A stretch of DNA of 47,429 nucleotides from Bryobacteraceae bacterium (GTDB lineage: Bacteria; Acidobacteriota; Terriglobia; Bryobacterales; Bryobacteraceae). Of the stretch, positions 6,212 to 14,301 are shown in pieces. The translations under genes and the position numbers were made by a program. The notes under the pieces are model-generated. The model saw only the letters and a list, made by a program, of their open reading frames with translations. It ran no database searches and had not been told where the DNA came from. Numbering within the stretch: the first letter of the stretch is position 1; every line of letters starts with the position of its first letter. Where the stretch lies: assembly GCA_025927575.1 (NCBI GenBank), contig JAICLJ010000014.1, positions 1 through 47,429 on the forward strand. Direction: 5' to 3'.

Positions 6212-9037
6212 ATGGGACAGTTAAGCGTTGATTTAAGCGTAAAGGTCGCCGAGCTACATCGCTCGTTGCGGAGAGAAGAACGGAGGGGCGTCGCCTTCCC
6301 CCGCTATTTCACGGCCAAGTTAGAGCCGGGAAAGACTCCGTACGATGAGATCTCCTGGGAATTGCGGACCGCCACCATCGGCAATGACAAGGGATCCGTG
6401 ATTTTCGAGCAGCGAGATATCGAAACGCCCGCCGACTGGTCGCAGACCGCGACGAACATCGTCGCCAGCAAATATTTCCACGGCCGGATGGGGTCACCCG
6501 AGCGCGAGAACAGCGTGGCCCAACTCATCCATCGCGTCGTAGACACGATTGCCGACTGGGGCTTTGCGGGAAATTATTTCAAGACCAGAGAAGACTGCGA
6601 AAGTTTTCGCATGGAACTGGCCCACCTGATGCTCCATCAGAAAGCCTGCTTCAATTCGCCGGTCTGGTTCAATGTCGGCGTGAAAGAAGCGCGCGGCTAC
6701 GGCTTCTATTTCGATGAAGCGGAGCAGGTCGTCCGGAAGCTCCAGGCGGGCGAAAATCGTCCGCAATGCTCGGCCTGCTTCATCAATTCCGTCAGCGATT
6801 CTCTTGAATCGATTCTGGATTTGGCCAAGACCGAAGGCATGCTTTTCAAGTGGGGCTCGGGCACGGGCACCAATCTTTCACGCATTCGCGAGGAAGATGC
6901 ATTGCTGTGGGGCGGCGGGCGCGCATCCGGCCCGCTGAGTTTCATGAAGGGCTTCGACGCATTCGCGGGAGTGATCAAGAGCGGCGGCAAAACCCGGCGC
7001 GCCGCCAAGATGGTGATCCTGAACTCCGAGCATCCCGATATCGAAAAGTTTGTCTGGTGCAAAGCGAAGGAGGAAAAGAAGGCGCACACGCTGATCGACG
7101 CCGGTTATGATTCATCGCTCGACGGGGACGCCTACAGTTCAGTTTTCTTCCAGAATGCGAACAACTCCGTGCGCGCGAGCGACGAATTCATGCAGGCCGT
7201 TGTCGACGATGCCGACTGGTGGACACGGTCGGTGACGAGCGGCCAGCCGGTCAAGCGGTTCAAGGCTCGCGAGTTGATGAGGCAGATCGCCGAAGCCACT
7301 TATCAGTGTGGTGATCCGGGCATGCAGTTCGACACGACCATCAATGCGTGGCACACATCGAAGAACACGGCGCGGATTAACGCGTCGAACCCCTGCTCGG
7401 AATACATGTTCCTCGACGATTCAGCTTGCAATCTGGCATCGCTGAATCTGATGAAGTTCGTGGGACCGGACGGCAATTTTGACGTGGAGGCCTTCCGTCA
7501 CGCGGTTGACACCATTATCGTGGCGCAGGAAATCATCGTCGATAATGCCAGCTATCCTACTGAGAAGATCGCGAAGAATTCGCACGATTATCGTCCACTC
7601 GGCCTCGGATACGCGAACCTTGGCGCCATGCTGATGTCCATTGGCTTGCCGTACGACGGAGACAGCGGCCGTAATTTCGCGGCGGCCATCACGGCCATTA
7701 TGTGCGGCCAGGCCTATCTCACAAGCGCGCGCATCGCAGAGGCCGTGGGTCCCTGCGAAGGGTACAGCGCCAACGAAGAGCCGTTTCTCGGAGTGATCCG
7801 CAAGCATTGGAACGCTGTCAATGCGATTGACGGCAAGTTCGTGCCGCCGGCGATGTTTAAGGCTGCCGAAGAATGCTGGAGCAGCGCTCACGAACTCGGC
7901 GCGAAAGTTGGCTTCCGCAATGCGCAGACGACCGTGCTCGCGCCGACCGGAACTATCGGCTTCATGATGGATTGCGATACAACCGGCGTCGAGCCCGATC
8001 TCGCGCTGGTGAAATACAAGAAGCTGGTAGGCGGCGGCGTCATCAAGATCGTGAACAACACGGTTCCTCAGGCGCTGATTAAGCTGGGCTACTCGCCGGA
8101 GCAGGTGGATCAGATTGTCACGCACATCGATTCCACCGGCACCATTGAAGGGGCCCCGCACATTAAGCCGGAACATCTGCCGGTGTTCGATTGCAGCTTC
8201 CGGCCGCAAAACGGCACGCGATTCATTCACTACATGGGGCACGTGCGTATGATGGGCGCCGTGCAGCCGTTCATCTCGGGCGCGATTTCAAAGACGATCA
8301 ATATGCCCGAAGAATGCACCGCCGAAGACATCATGGAGGCCTACACCGAAAGCTGGAGACTCGGGCTGAAAGCTGTCGCGATCTACCGCGATGGTTCGAA
8401 GCGGGTGCAGCCGCTCAGTTCGGGAACCGGTAAAGGCGAGAAGAAGGCGATTGCGATTTCTGCCGCGGCTCCGGCACCCACCGAAAAGATCGTGTACCGC
8501 CCGGTCCGCAGGAAGCTGCCGGATGAACGGCAGTCCGTGACACACAAGTTCTCCATCGCAGGCCACGAAGGTTACATCACCGTCGGCATGTATGAGGACG
8601 GCGCCCCGGGTGAAGTATTCATTGCGATGGCGAAAGAAGGCTCTACCATTTCCGGACTGATGGACACGCTGGCGACATCGATCAGTTACGGCCTGCAGTA
8701 CGGCGTGCCGCTGAAGTTCTTTGTCGATAAGTTCAGCCACGTTCGCTTCGAGCCAAGCGGCTGGACAAACAATTCGCAGGTTCCCTATGCGAAATCGATT
8801 ATCGATTACATCTTCCGCTGGCTGGGGCATCGCTTCCTCGGCATCACGGAGCTGAGCGAGGCTGGCGAGACAGCGATGCTGAAGCCGACCGAGCCAGAGC
8901 CGCAACAGGCGCTGCCGTTCATGTCAGTAGACAACACGACCGATGCGCCCTCGTGCTCGGTTTGCGGAAGTATTATGACCCGCAACGGCTCCTGCTATAA
9001 GTGCCACAACTGCGGCAGCACCTCGGGCTGCAGTTAA
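6212..9037 (+). CDS. nrdJ: Adenosylcobalamin-dependent (class II) ribonucleotide reductase
   Basis: A 941-residue enzyme that reduces ribonucleotides to deoxyribonucleotides using a radical generated from coenzyme B12, so it works with or without oxygen. It carries CSACF (C186, C189), the active-site motif NPCSE with C395 and E397, and PTGTIGFMMDCDTTG near residue 580. A TSCPD domain (about residues 770-860) follows. The C-terminal zinc-ribbon-like tail CSVCG...CYKCHNCG...GCS lies in the last 30 residues. This domain order is typical of the long NrdJ type, in which the tail cysteines are expected to relay reducing equivalents. An SD-like GAAAGG precedes the ATG by 8 nt. The gene is monocistronic. 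Confidence 0.97.
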   Translation: MGQLSVDLSVKVAELHRSLRREERRGVAFPRYFTAKLEPGKTPYDEISWELRTATIGNDKGSVIFEQRDIETPADWSQTATNIVASKYFHGRMGSPERENSVAQLIHRVVDTIADWGFAGNYFKTREDCESFRMELAHLMLHQKACFNSPVWFNVGVKEARGYGFYFDEAEQVVRKLQAGENRPQCSACFINSVSDSLESILDLAKTEGMLFKWGSGTGTNLSRIREEDALLWGGGRASGPLSFMKGFDAFAGVIKSGGKTRRAAKMVILNSEHPDIEKFVWCKAKEEKKAHTLIDAGYDSSLDGDAYSSVFFQNANNSVRASDEFMQAVVDDADWWTRSVTSGQPVKRFKARELMRQIAEATYQCGDPGMQFDTTINAWHTSKNTARINASNPCSEYMFLDDSACNLASLNLMKFVGPDGNFDVEAFRHAVDTIIVAQEIIVDNASYPTEKIAKNSHDYRPLGLGYANLGAMLMSIGLPYDGDSGRNFAAAITAIMCGQAYLTSARIAEAVGPCEGYSANEEPFLGVIRKHWNAVNAIDGKFVPPAMFKAAEECWSSAHELGAKVGFRNAQTTVLAPTGTIGFMMDCDTTGVEPDLALVKYKKLVGGGVIKIVNNTVPQALIKLGYSPEQVDQIVTHIDSTGTIEGAPHIKPEHLPVFDCSFRPQNGTRFIHYMGHVRMMGAVQPFISGAISKTINMPEECTAEDIMEAYTESWRLGLKAVAIYRDGSKRVQPLSSGTGKGEKKAIAISAAAPAPTEKIVYRPVRRKLPDERQSVTHKFSIAGHEGYITVGMYEDGAPGEVFIAMAKEGSTISGLMDTLATSISYGLQYGVPLKFFVDKFSHVRFEPSGWTNNSQVPYAKSIIDYIFRWLGHRFLGITELSEAGETAMLKPTEPEPQQALPFMSVDNTTDAPSCSVCGSIMTRNGSCYKCHNCGSTSGCS

Positions 9038-9049
9038 GTAGTTTGGAAA

Positions 9050-9078
9050 GGGGGACGATCGAGAAATCGCCGTCCTCC
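9050..9078 (+). terminator. Candidate terminator hairpin after nrdJ
   Basis: Starting 13 nt after the nrdJ stop, GGGGGACG (9050-9057) can pair with CGTCCTCC (9071-9078), an 8-bp stem with one G-U pair. The loop itself can form CGA-GAAA-TCG. There is no U-tract behind it, so intrinsic termination would be weak or factor-assisted. Confidence 0.35.
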
Positions 9079-9171
9079 ATCCTTCCACGCCGGCGCGCGT
9101 GTAGCGTTGCGTGAACCGGTGTTGCCGGTGTGTGTTTCGCCTTACCGTGCCCTGTTCTGGATACCGGCCGA

Positions 9172-9315
9172 TCAACCGCGTCGTTTCTGACCTGCAAACG
9201 CCACCTCCGCGCTGGCCGACGCCAACGCCCGGATCTGTTCCAGGCTTAATTTCGCTCCATCCCGCATGCTGATGATCAATTCCCAGCTTGCAGGCCCACT
9301 CACCTTCAGGCTCAT
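9172..9315 (-). pseudogene. Transposase/integrase N-terminal remnant
   Basis: A 47-codon frame starting at the ATG at 9315 and ending in TGA at 9172-9174 encodes MSLKVSGPASWEL followed by SMRDGAKLSLEQIRALA and VAFAGQKRRG. From memory this resembles the extreme N terminus of integrase-type transposases common in Acidobacteria, whose next residues would read EVY.WV. Here the frame stops and the rest of the gene is missing. It is therefore a short decayed relic in the 373-nt gap between nrdJ and the S9 peptidase. The element family is not certain. Confidence 0.45.
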
Positions 9316-9345
9316 CTTGAGTGTGCCCCCTCCAGGCTCATCTTG
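9307..9345. repeat. 13-bp direct repeat next to the transposase remnant
   Basis: CAGGCTCATCTTG occurs at 9307-9319 and again at 9333-9345, separated by 13 nt. The first copy overlaps the start codon of the transposase relic on the opposite strand. Short tandem motifs at this position would fit a worn element end or transposase-binding sites. Otherwise the 9038-9410 gap holds only the candidate terminator and the relic. Confidence 0.5.
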
Positions 9346-9410
9346 CTTGAGACAAAGACTGATGATCGACTACGCATCGTAAACCGTGGAACAATGTTGA
9401 AATTGCGCTT

Positions 9411-11492
9411 ATGAAATCTGCTGCCCGTCTCGTCTGCGCGCTCGCGCCGCTGGTGGTATGTGTCCTTCCGGCACACGCCTCATTCACGCTTGAACAAATC
9501 ATGAAGGCGCCGTTTGCGTCAGGATTGACGGCGGCTCCGGCCGGCGCCCGAGTGGCATGGCTACTCTTCGAGCAGGGCCGCAGAAATGTCTACGTCGCGG
9601 AAGCACCCGCGTGGACAGGTCGCAAAGTAACGGCATTCAATGAAGACGACGGCCAGGAGATTGACCAGATTGCATGCGCGCCCGATGGCTCCGCTCTCTA
9701 CTTCACGCGTGGCGGCGATTTTGAGATGGGACGCGATAATCCGAATCCAGCGGTACGTCCCGAAAAGCCGGAGCAGTCGATCTGGGTTGTAAAGCTGGAT
9801 GGCTCGGCCGCCAAGAAACTTGGGGAGGGGAATTCGCCGGCCATTTCGCCGCATGGCGATATCGTCGTGTTTCTGCGCAAAGGCCAGATTTACCGTATGG
9901 CGCCGGATGGCAGCGATACGAAGTCGATTGTGAACGCGAAGGGAAAAATCACCGATCTGACGTGGTCGCCCGATGGATCGCAACTGGCGTTTGTGGATGA
10001 TCGGAGCACGCATGGCTTCATTGGAGTTTACCGGTTTGCCGATAATACGCTCCACTATCTGGATCCGGGCGTGGATCATGATTTCGGCCCGGTCTGGTCA
10101 CCCGACGGATCGCAAATCGCGTTCGTCCGAATTCCCACCAGTAGCCGCGCGTTCGCGTTCGGTCCAGTGCGGGAGGCGCAGCCGTTTTCGATTCGAATTG
10201 CCAATGCAGCGAGCGGCGCCGGGCGTGAGGTCTGGCGGGCGAATACGGGAGAAGGCAGCGCCTTCCACGAAATCGTTGCCGATAAACAGTTGATGTGGGG
10301 CGCCGGAAACAGGCTTATTTTCCCATGGGAGAAGACGGGTTGGGAGTGCTTGTATTTCGTATCAGCCGCGGGCGGCCCGGCTACTCTTCTAACGCCGGGA
10401 GACGCGATTGTCGAGCACGTCGCAATAGCACACGACCGCCAGACGATTTATTTTTCAACCAACCGGGATGACATCGATCGCCGCCATATTTGGAAGGTTC
10501 CTGTTGGAGGCGGAGGACCACCAACGCCGGTCACTCCAGGTGGCGGCATCGAATGGTCGCCGGAACCCGTAGCCGATGGATCAGCGCTTGCTTACCTGGC
10601 GTCGGATGCGCGGCATAAGTCGCATGCAGTTGTCCTGACTGGCAGCGGCAAGACGCAGGATCTAGCGCCAGAGACGGTGCCTGCCGACTACCCGGCGGCG
10701 CAACTGGTTGTTCCTCAACAGGTGATTCTTTCGTCTTCGGACGGCATGCGGATCCACGGCCAGCTATTTCTTCCCAGCGAGCCGGGCGGGGATGCCAAGC
10801 ATCCGGCAATTGTGTTCTTCCACGGCGGGTCTCGGCGACAGATGGTGCTCGGCTTCCATTACATGTACTACTACTCGAATGCCTACGCGCTCAACGAGTA
10901 CCTAGCGAGTAAAGGCTACATCGTGCTTTCAGTGAATTACCGCAGCGGCATCGGCTATGGCATGAAGTTTCGGGAGGCGCTGAACTATGGCGCGACCGGA
11001 GCGAGCGAGTTCAACGACGTAATGGGGGCTGGCCTGTACCTGCGGAGCCGAACGGATGTCGATCCGCAACGAATTGGCGTATGGGGCGGCTCCTACGGAG
11101 GATATCTGACCGCTTTGGCCCTGGCACGTTCCTCCGATCTATTTAAGGCCGGCGTCGATTTCCACGGAGTACACGATTGGAGCGACGTGATTCATAACTT
11201 CGTTCCGAGCTACAACCCGCAGGAACAAGTCGATGCGGCTCGCGTAGCATTTTCCTCGTCTCCGCTGGCATCCATGGATACATGGCGGTCGCCGGTCCTG
11301 CTAATTCAGGGTGACGACGACCGTAACGTGCCATTTGCTGAAACCGTGCACCTGGCCGAGGCGCTCCGCAAGCATCACATCGCGTTCGAGTTGATGGTGC
11401 TGCCCGACGAGATTCACGATTTTCTGTTGTACCGTTCGTGGATGAAAAGCTACGCGGCTACAGCGGAGTATTTCGATCGCAAACTGCGATAA
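9411..11492 (+). CDS. Secreted S9-family (prolyl oligopeptidase-type) peptidase
   Basis: A 693-residue protein with a signal peptide (MKSAARLVCALAPLVVCVLPAHA). Residues about 40-420 form a TolB/WD40-like beta-propeller with repeated SPDGSQ/APDGS segments, as in dipeptidyl- and acylaminoacyl-peptidases. The C-terminal alpha/beta-hydrolase domain has GGSYGG with nucleophile S561, D637 in GDDDRNVP and H669 in EIHDF. The order Ser-Asp-His is that of the S9 family. It likely cleaves short peptides in the periplasm or outside the cell. The gene is monocistronic and converges on the sugar isomerase gene, with 16 nt between them. Confidence 0.93.
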   Translation: MKSAARLVCALAPLVVCVLPAHASFTLEQIMKAPFASGLTAAPAGARVAWLLFEQGRRNVYVAEAPAWTGRKVTAFNEDDGQEIDQIACAPDGSALYFTRGGDFEMGRDNPNPAVRPEKPEQSIWVVKLDGSAAKKLGEGNSPAISPHGDIVVFLRKGQIYRMAPDGSDTKSIVNAKGKITDLTWSPDGSQLAFVDDRSTHGFIGVYRFADNTLHYLDPGVDHDFGPVWSPDGSQIAFVRIPTSSRAFAFGPVREAQPFSIRIANAASGAGREVWRANTGEGSAFHEIVADKQLMWGAGNRLIFPWEKTGWECLYFVSAAGGPATLLTPGDAIVEHVAIAHDRQTIYFSTNRDDIDRRHIWKVPVGGGGPPTPVTPGGGIEWSPEPVADGSALAYLASDARHKSHAVVLTGSGKTQDLAPETVPADYPAAQLVVPQQVILSSSDGMRIHGQLFLPSEPGGDAKHPAIVFFHGGSRRQMVLGFHYMYYYSNAYALNEYLASKGYIVLSVNYRSGIGYGMKFREALNYGATGASEFNDVMGAGLYLRSRTDVDPQRIGVWGGSYGGYLTALALARSSDLFKAGVDFHGVHDWSDVIHNFVPSYNPQEQVDAARVAFSSSPLASMDTWRSPVLLIQGDDDRNVPFAETVHLAEALRKHHIAFELMVLPDEIHDFLLYRSWMKSYAATAEYFDRKLR

Positions 11493-11508
11493 GTGATTTG
11501 CGGTGATG

Positions 11509-12354
11509 CTACGCGCGCCCGGTGAGCCGCTTCAACAATGCCACGGCAGTACGAACATCCGCAGACCGTTTGGCTTGGTCTAGTTCTTCGCGTTCGATGC
11601 TCAACACCCCGGTATAGCCGATCTCTTTCAGTTTTTCGATGAATCGCGGTATGCCCACGGCGCCTTCGCCGAGCGGCCGCTCTGTTCCCAATGCATCTGC
11701 TTTGTCTTTTGGGGGCCAGTCGCCATCCTTACAATGCACCGAGAGCACGTAATCTTTCAGCACCCCAAGAGCGTCGATCGGATCGCCGGTACCGTAGAGG
11801 ATCATGTTGGCGGGATCGAAATTGATCTTCAGATTCCGGCGGTCGACATCGCGGATGAATTGCAGGAGAATCGGCGCCGGTTCCTGGCCGGTTTCAAGCG
11901 TAAACGCCTGCCCGTGATTTGCGCAATGATCGCAAATATCGCGCGCAATATCGCGAATTTCGGTATATAGCGCTGCATTTCGGTCATGCGGGACAAAGCC
12001 GATATGGCATGCGACGCTCTTGATCTGCAGCTTGGCTGCGACATCCGCTACGGCTTTCGTGCGCGCCACTCGATCCTGCCGGGTGTTCGCCGGCACCAGG
12101 CCGACAGTGCGCTGCACGGTGGGAATGTCGGCATAATCTTCACCCACATAGCTGCACACGGCGGTCGTCACGGTGACCTGCTCGTTTTTCAGGGCGTTTG
12201 ACCACTGTTCGGCTTTGCCAGCCAAATCCAGGTCGCCCGGGAATCCGAGCTGTCCTGCCCGCACCCCGTATGACTTCACGTCCTGCAATGTTTCGCGGGC
12301 GTTCTCCTTCGCCCAAAACATCAAGCCGATTTCAAGTGGTTCTAAAGATGGCAT
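11509..12354 (-). CDS. Sugar phosphate isomerase/epimerase (xylose isomerase-like TIM barrel)
   Basis: A 281-residue cytoplasmic protein with the AP-endonuclease-2/xylose-isomerase-like barrel. Likely metal ligands are the glutamate of LETGQEP, the aspartate of NFDPANM, the histidine of VHCKDGD and the glutamate near the C terminus in SIEREE. This arrangement is typical of IolE/hydroxypyruvate-isomerase-like enzymes. The start codon overlaps the end of the upstream Gfo/Idh/MocA gene by 13 nt, so the pair is co-transcribed and probably acts on the same sugar or cyclitol. The exact substrate is unknown. Confidence 0.88.
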   Translation of the reverse strand: MPSLEPLEIGLMFWAKENARETLQDVKSYGVRAGQLGFPGDLDLAGKAEQWSNALKNEQVTVTTAVCSYVGEDYADIPTVQRTVGLVPANTRQDRVARTKAVADVAAKLQIKSVACHIGFVPHDRNAALYTEIRDIARDICDHCANHGQAFTLETGQEPAPILLQFIRDVDRRNLKINFDPANMILYGTGDPIDALGVLKDYVLSVHCKDGDWPPKDKADALGTERPLGEGAVGIPRFIEKLKEIGYTGVLSIEREELDQAKRSADVRTAVALLKRLTGRA

Positions 12355-13337
12355 TCGATTTGGTTTCCTCCCTCCACTCTCGATTTGTTTAATAGCAATG
12401 CCAGCGTGACCGCTTTTGCCGATTCCTCAGGCGGACAGCGCACTGGTTGCGTATTTGTTTCACAGCACTGCACAAAGTACGCAGTTTCGGCTTCATATCC
12501 ATCCGGACCTTCGGGTTTCAAGACGGTCGTGCTGCCGGATGCGTCGTTGAAGCGCAGCCCTTCCGGCGTGAGTTCCAACTCGGCTCTTTCGGCGCGCACG
12601 TTGAATCCCATCGCAAACGGAGTGCCCGGCGCGAACCAGCCACCCTGAACGCGAACCTCCGGACCGTTCGGATAAAGAAGCGTTGCGCTGACGGTGTCGA
12701 TCTCACCAAGACTCTTCCCGGCGAGCCGCTTTGGTGCGCCGAACAGCCACAAGATTTGGTCGAGATCGTGGATCAGCATGTCAAGGATCGCTCCGCCGCT
12801 GCGGCTGCTGTCCGTCAGCCATTTGCTCCAATCCGGAATACCGGAACGGCGGACGAACGTTGCCGACTGGATACGCCCGTATTTGCCCCCGCTGACGAAC
12901 TCTTTCAGATACAGATACTCAGGCCAGAACCGCAGCACTTGAGCGATCATCAAAACACGGTTGTGCTGCCGCGCCAAGGCGATCATGCGGTCGCATTCTT
13001 CCGTTGTCAGCGCCATCGGCTTCTCACAAAGCACGTGCTTCCCGGTCTGCAACGCCGCGGCGGCAGCAGGCGCGTGCAGGTCGGTAGGCAGACAAATGTC
13101 CACGGCGTCTAAGTCTTTATCCGCGGTGAGATCGCGCCAGTCCTTATACTTCCTGACTTTCGAAAAGTCGTATTTACCTCCTTCCCGGCCTAAATTGCCG
13201 CCGGTTTGACTCAAGTCTCCCGAGAGCGCCAGAGCATTGCCCGAGGACACTGCGGCCACTTCCACGCCCGGCAATTTCGAAAATGCGCCGATATGAGCGG
13301 CTCCCATGAAGCCAAGTCCGAGAATCCCGATTTTCAC
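12342..13337 (-). CDS. Gfo/Idh/MocA-family oxidoreductase, cytoplasmic
   Basis: A 331-residue protein if started at the GTG at 13337, which begins directly with the Rossmann strand VKIGILGLGFMG. The longer frame to 13415 adds 26 residues without fold features and would overlap the start of the divergent gene. The EKP motif is at E105-K106-P107. Unlike the other Gfo-type protein in this window there is no signal sequence. The gene overlaps the downstream isomerase by 13 nt, forming a two-gene operon. Such pairs commonly oxidise and isomerise inositols or unusual hexoses; the specific substrate is inference. Confidence 0.88.
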   Translation of the reverse strand: MKIGILGLGFMGAAHIGAFSKLPGVEVAAVSSGNALALSGDLSQTGGNLGREGGKYDFSKVRKYKDWRDLTADKDLDAVDICLPTDLHAPAAAAALQTGKHVLCEKPMALTTEECDRMIALARQHNRVLMIAQVLRFWPEYLYLKEFVSGGKYGRIQSATFVRRSGIPDWSKWLTDSSRSGGAILDMLIHDLDQILWLFGAPKRLAGKSLGEIDTVSATLLYPNGPEVRVQGGWFAPGTPFAMGFNVRAERAELELTPEGLRFNDASGSTTVLKPEGPDGYEAETAYFVQCCETNTQPVRCPPEESAKAVTLALLLNKSRVEGGNQIECHL

Positions 13338-13406
13338 GAGGCTATGGTAACAGCACCGGCCAACGCGACTGAGAACTCTCTCAATTTTTTCAAGTACAGT
13401 GGAGGA

Positions 13407-13751
13407 ATGAAGCATCTTGCGTTTGTTCTATTCATCTCCGGTTGCATGGCGGCGGCGCCACTCATCGCCGCTGAAAACACTTGGTCGGGGACGATCACGG
13501 ATAGCATGTGTACCAAGGATCATTCGATGATGACGAAGGAGACCGGGAAAGATGCAGCGAAGAAGTGCACACTTGCCTGTATCAAAGCCGGGATGAATTA
13601 CGTGTTTGTGAGCGACGGAAAGGTGTATGAAATCGCAAATCAGAAGATGCCCGACCTGAAGACGTATGCGGGCGATTCCGTCAAACTGACCGGCGATTTG
13701 CAATCGGACGGCAAGACAATTCAGATCGCAAAGCTGGAAGCGGCGAAGTAA
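13407..13751 (+). CDS. Small secreted protein, DUF5818-like
   Basis: A 114-residue protein with a signal peptide (MKHLAFVLFISGCMAAAPL). The mature part begins TWSGTITDSMCTKDH and continues through KKCTLACIKAGMNYVFVSDGKVYEI to DSVKLTGDLQSDGKTIQI. This pattern of a DSMC cysteine, a CTLAC pair and a small beta-barrel-like C terminus matches DUF5818 as I remember it, a family frequent in Acidobacteria with unknown role. A GGAGGA sequence abuts the ATG at 13407 with almost no spacer, which is unusually close for a Shine-Dalgarno site. The gene is divergent from the Gfo gene. Confidence 0.78.
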   Translation: MKHLAFVLFISGCMAAAPLIAAENTWSGTITDSMCTKDHSMMTKETGKDAAKKCTLACIKAGMNYVFVSDGKVYEIANQKMPDLKTYAGDSVKLTGDLQSDGKTIQIAKLEAAK

Positions 13752-13836
13752 TCGTCCTGAACTCGTTCACACCGGATGCCGCGTTCGAGGGATTTCGCGA
13801 TTGTGGCGTTAGGATGCGCTTTCTGCGCCAGGCTAG

Positions 13837-13953
13837 CGGCTGATCACCAATCCGATTGGCTGGCATTGCGGCACCCGGCTTGCTTGTCAGGCTCTGTTGC
13901 CTCACGTCGCTGACAATGCCAACGATGGTGAGCCAGTCTTTAGACTTCGAATG
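13837..13953 (-). pseudogene. Fragment of MacB-like (ADOP-type) permease periplasmic domain
   Basis: On the minus strand, one frame reads SKSKDWLTIVGIVSDVRQQSL. This closely resembles the periplasmic-core segment of MacB/ADOP permeases (typically WLTIVGVVGDVRQ). It covers only about 30-40 codons, has no start codon of its own and lacks the flanking permease domain. It overlaps, in another frame, the end of the membrane-protein gene that begins at 14240. I read it as gene debris joined to that gene by a deletion or rearrangement. Similarity is judged from memory. Confidence 0.5.
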
Positions 13954-14240
13954 GTCACATCCGGTACCGTGCGGGGGCCGATACCAACGACGATCGTGAA
14001 TATCCCGACGAAGGTCCCGAACAGCGCAAAGGCCTGAACCGCCAATCCAATCCCACGGGTCCACGCCGGTCGAATCCAGGTCAATGCCAAACCGGCGAGA
14101 AGCACAATGCCAATCACGCTCTCGGCCCTGCCGGCCAGGTGGTGTTCGTAGCCCCCAATTAACACGCCGAAGTGGGTGAGGGCAGCAATGATGAATGTAA
14201 TACCTTCAATCAGAACGAACAGCCGGGTCACGCGTGTCAT
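13902..14240 (-). CDS. Small membrane protein, apparently C-terminally truncated
   Basis: A 112-residue protein with three or four hydrophobic segments: residues 6-28, about 38-55, and 63-90 (GLAVQAFALFGTFVGIFTIVVGIG). The first 94 residues look like a conserved small integral membrane protein of unknown role, ending in GPRTVPDV. The following 18 residues (TIRSLKTGSPSLALSAT) are polar and unlike a membrane segment. They are encoded by the other reading frame of a permease fragment, so the native C terminus has probably been lost. It may be a pseudogene or still function without its last helix. Confidence 0.6.
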   Translation of the reverse strand: MTRVTRLFVLIEGITFIIAALTHFGVLIGGYEHHLAGRAESVIGIVLLAGLALTWIRPAWTRGIGLAVQAFALFGTFVGIFTIVVGIGPRTVPDVTIRSLKTGSPSLALSAT

Positions 14241-14301
14241 CGCCGAACTATCTCCTCTTGATGTCTTACGCAGGAGAGGCTTTCAAGTTCAGAAGATTTG
14301 C

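Noticed and set aside
7421..8242. 273-codon minus-strand open frame
   Set aside because: It lies entirely antisense to the conserved core of nrdJ, and its histidine/arginine-rich translation is typical of a shadow frame.
12447..13112. 221-codon plus-strand open frame
   Set aside because: It is the antisense shadow of the well-supported Gfo/Idh/MocA gene, with low-complexity composition and no domain.
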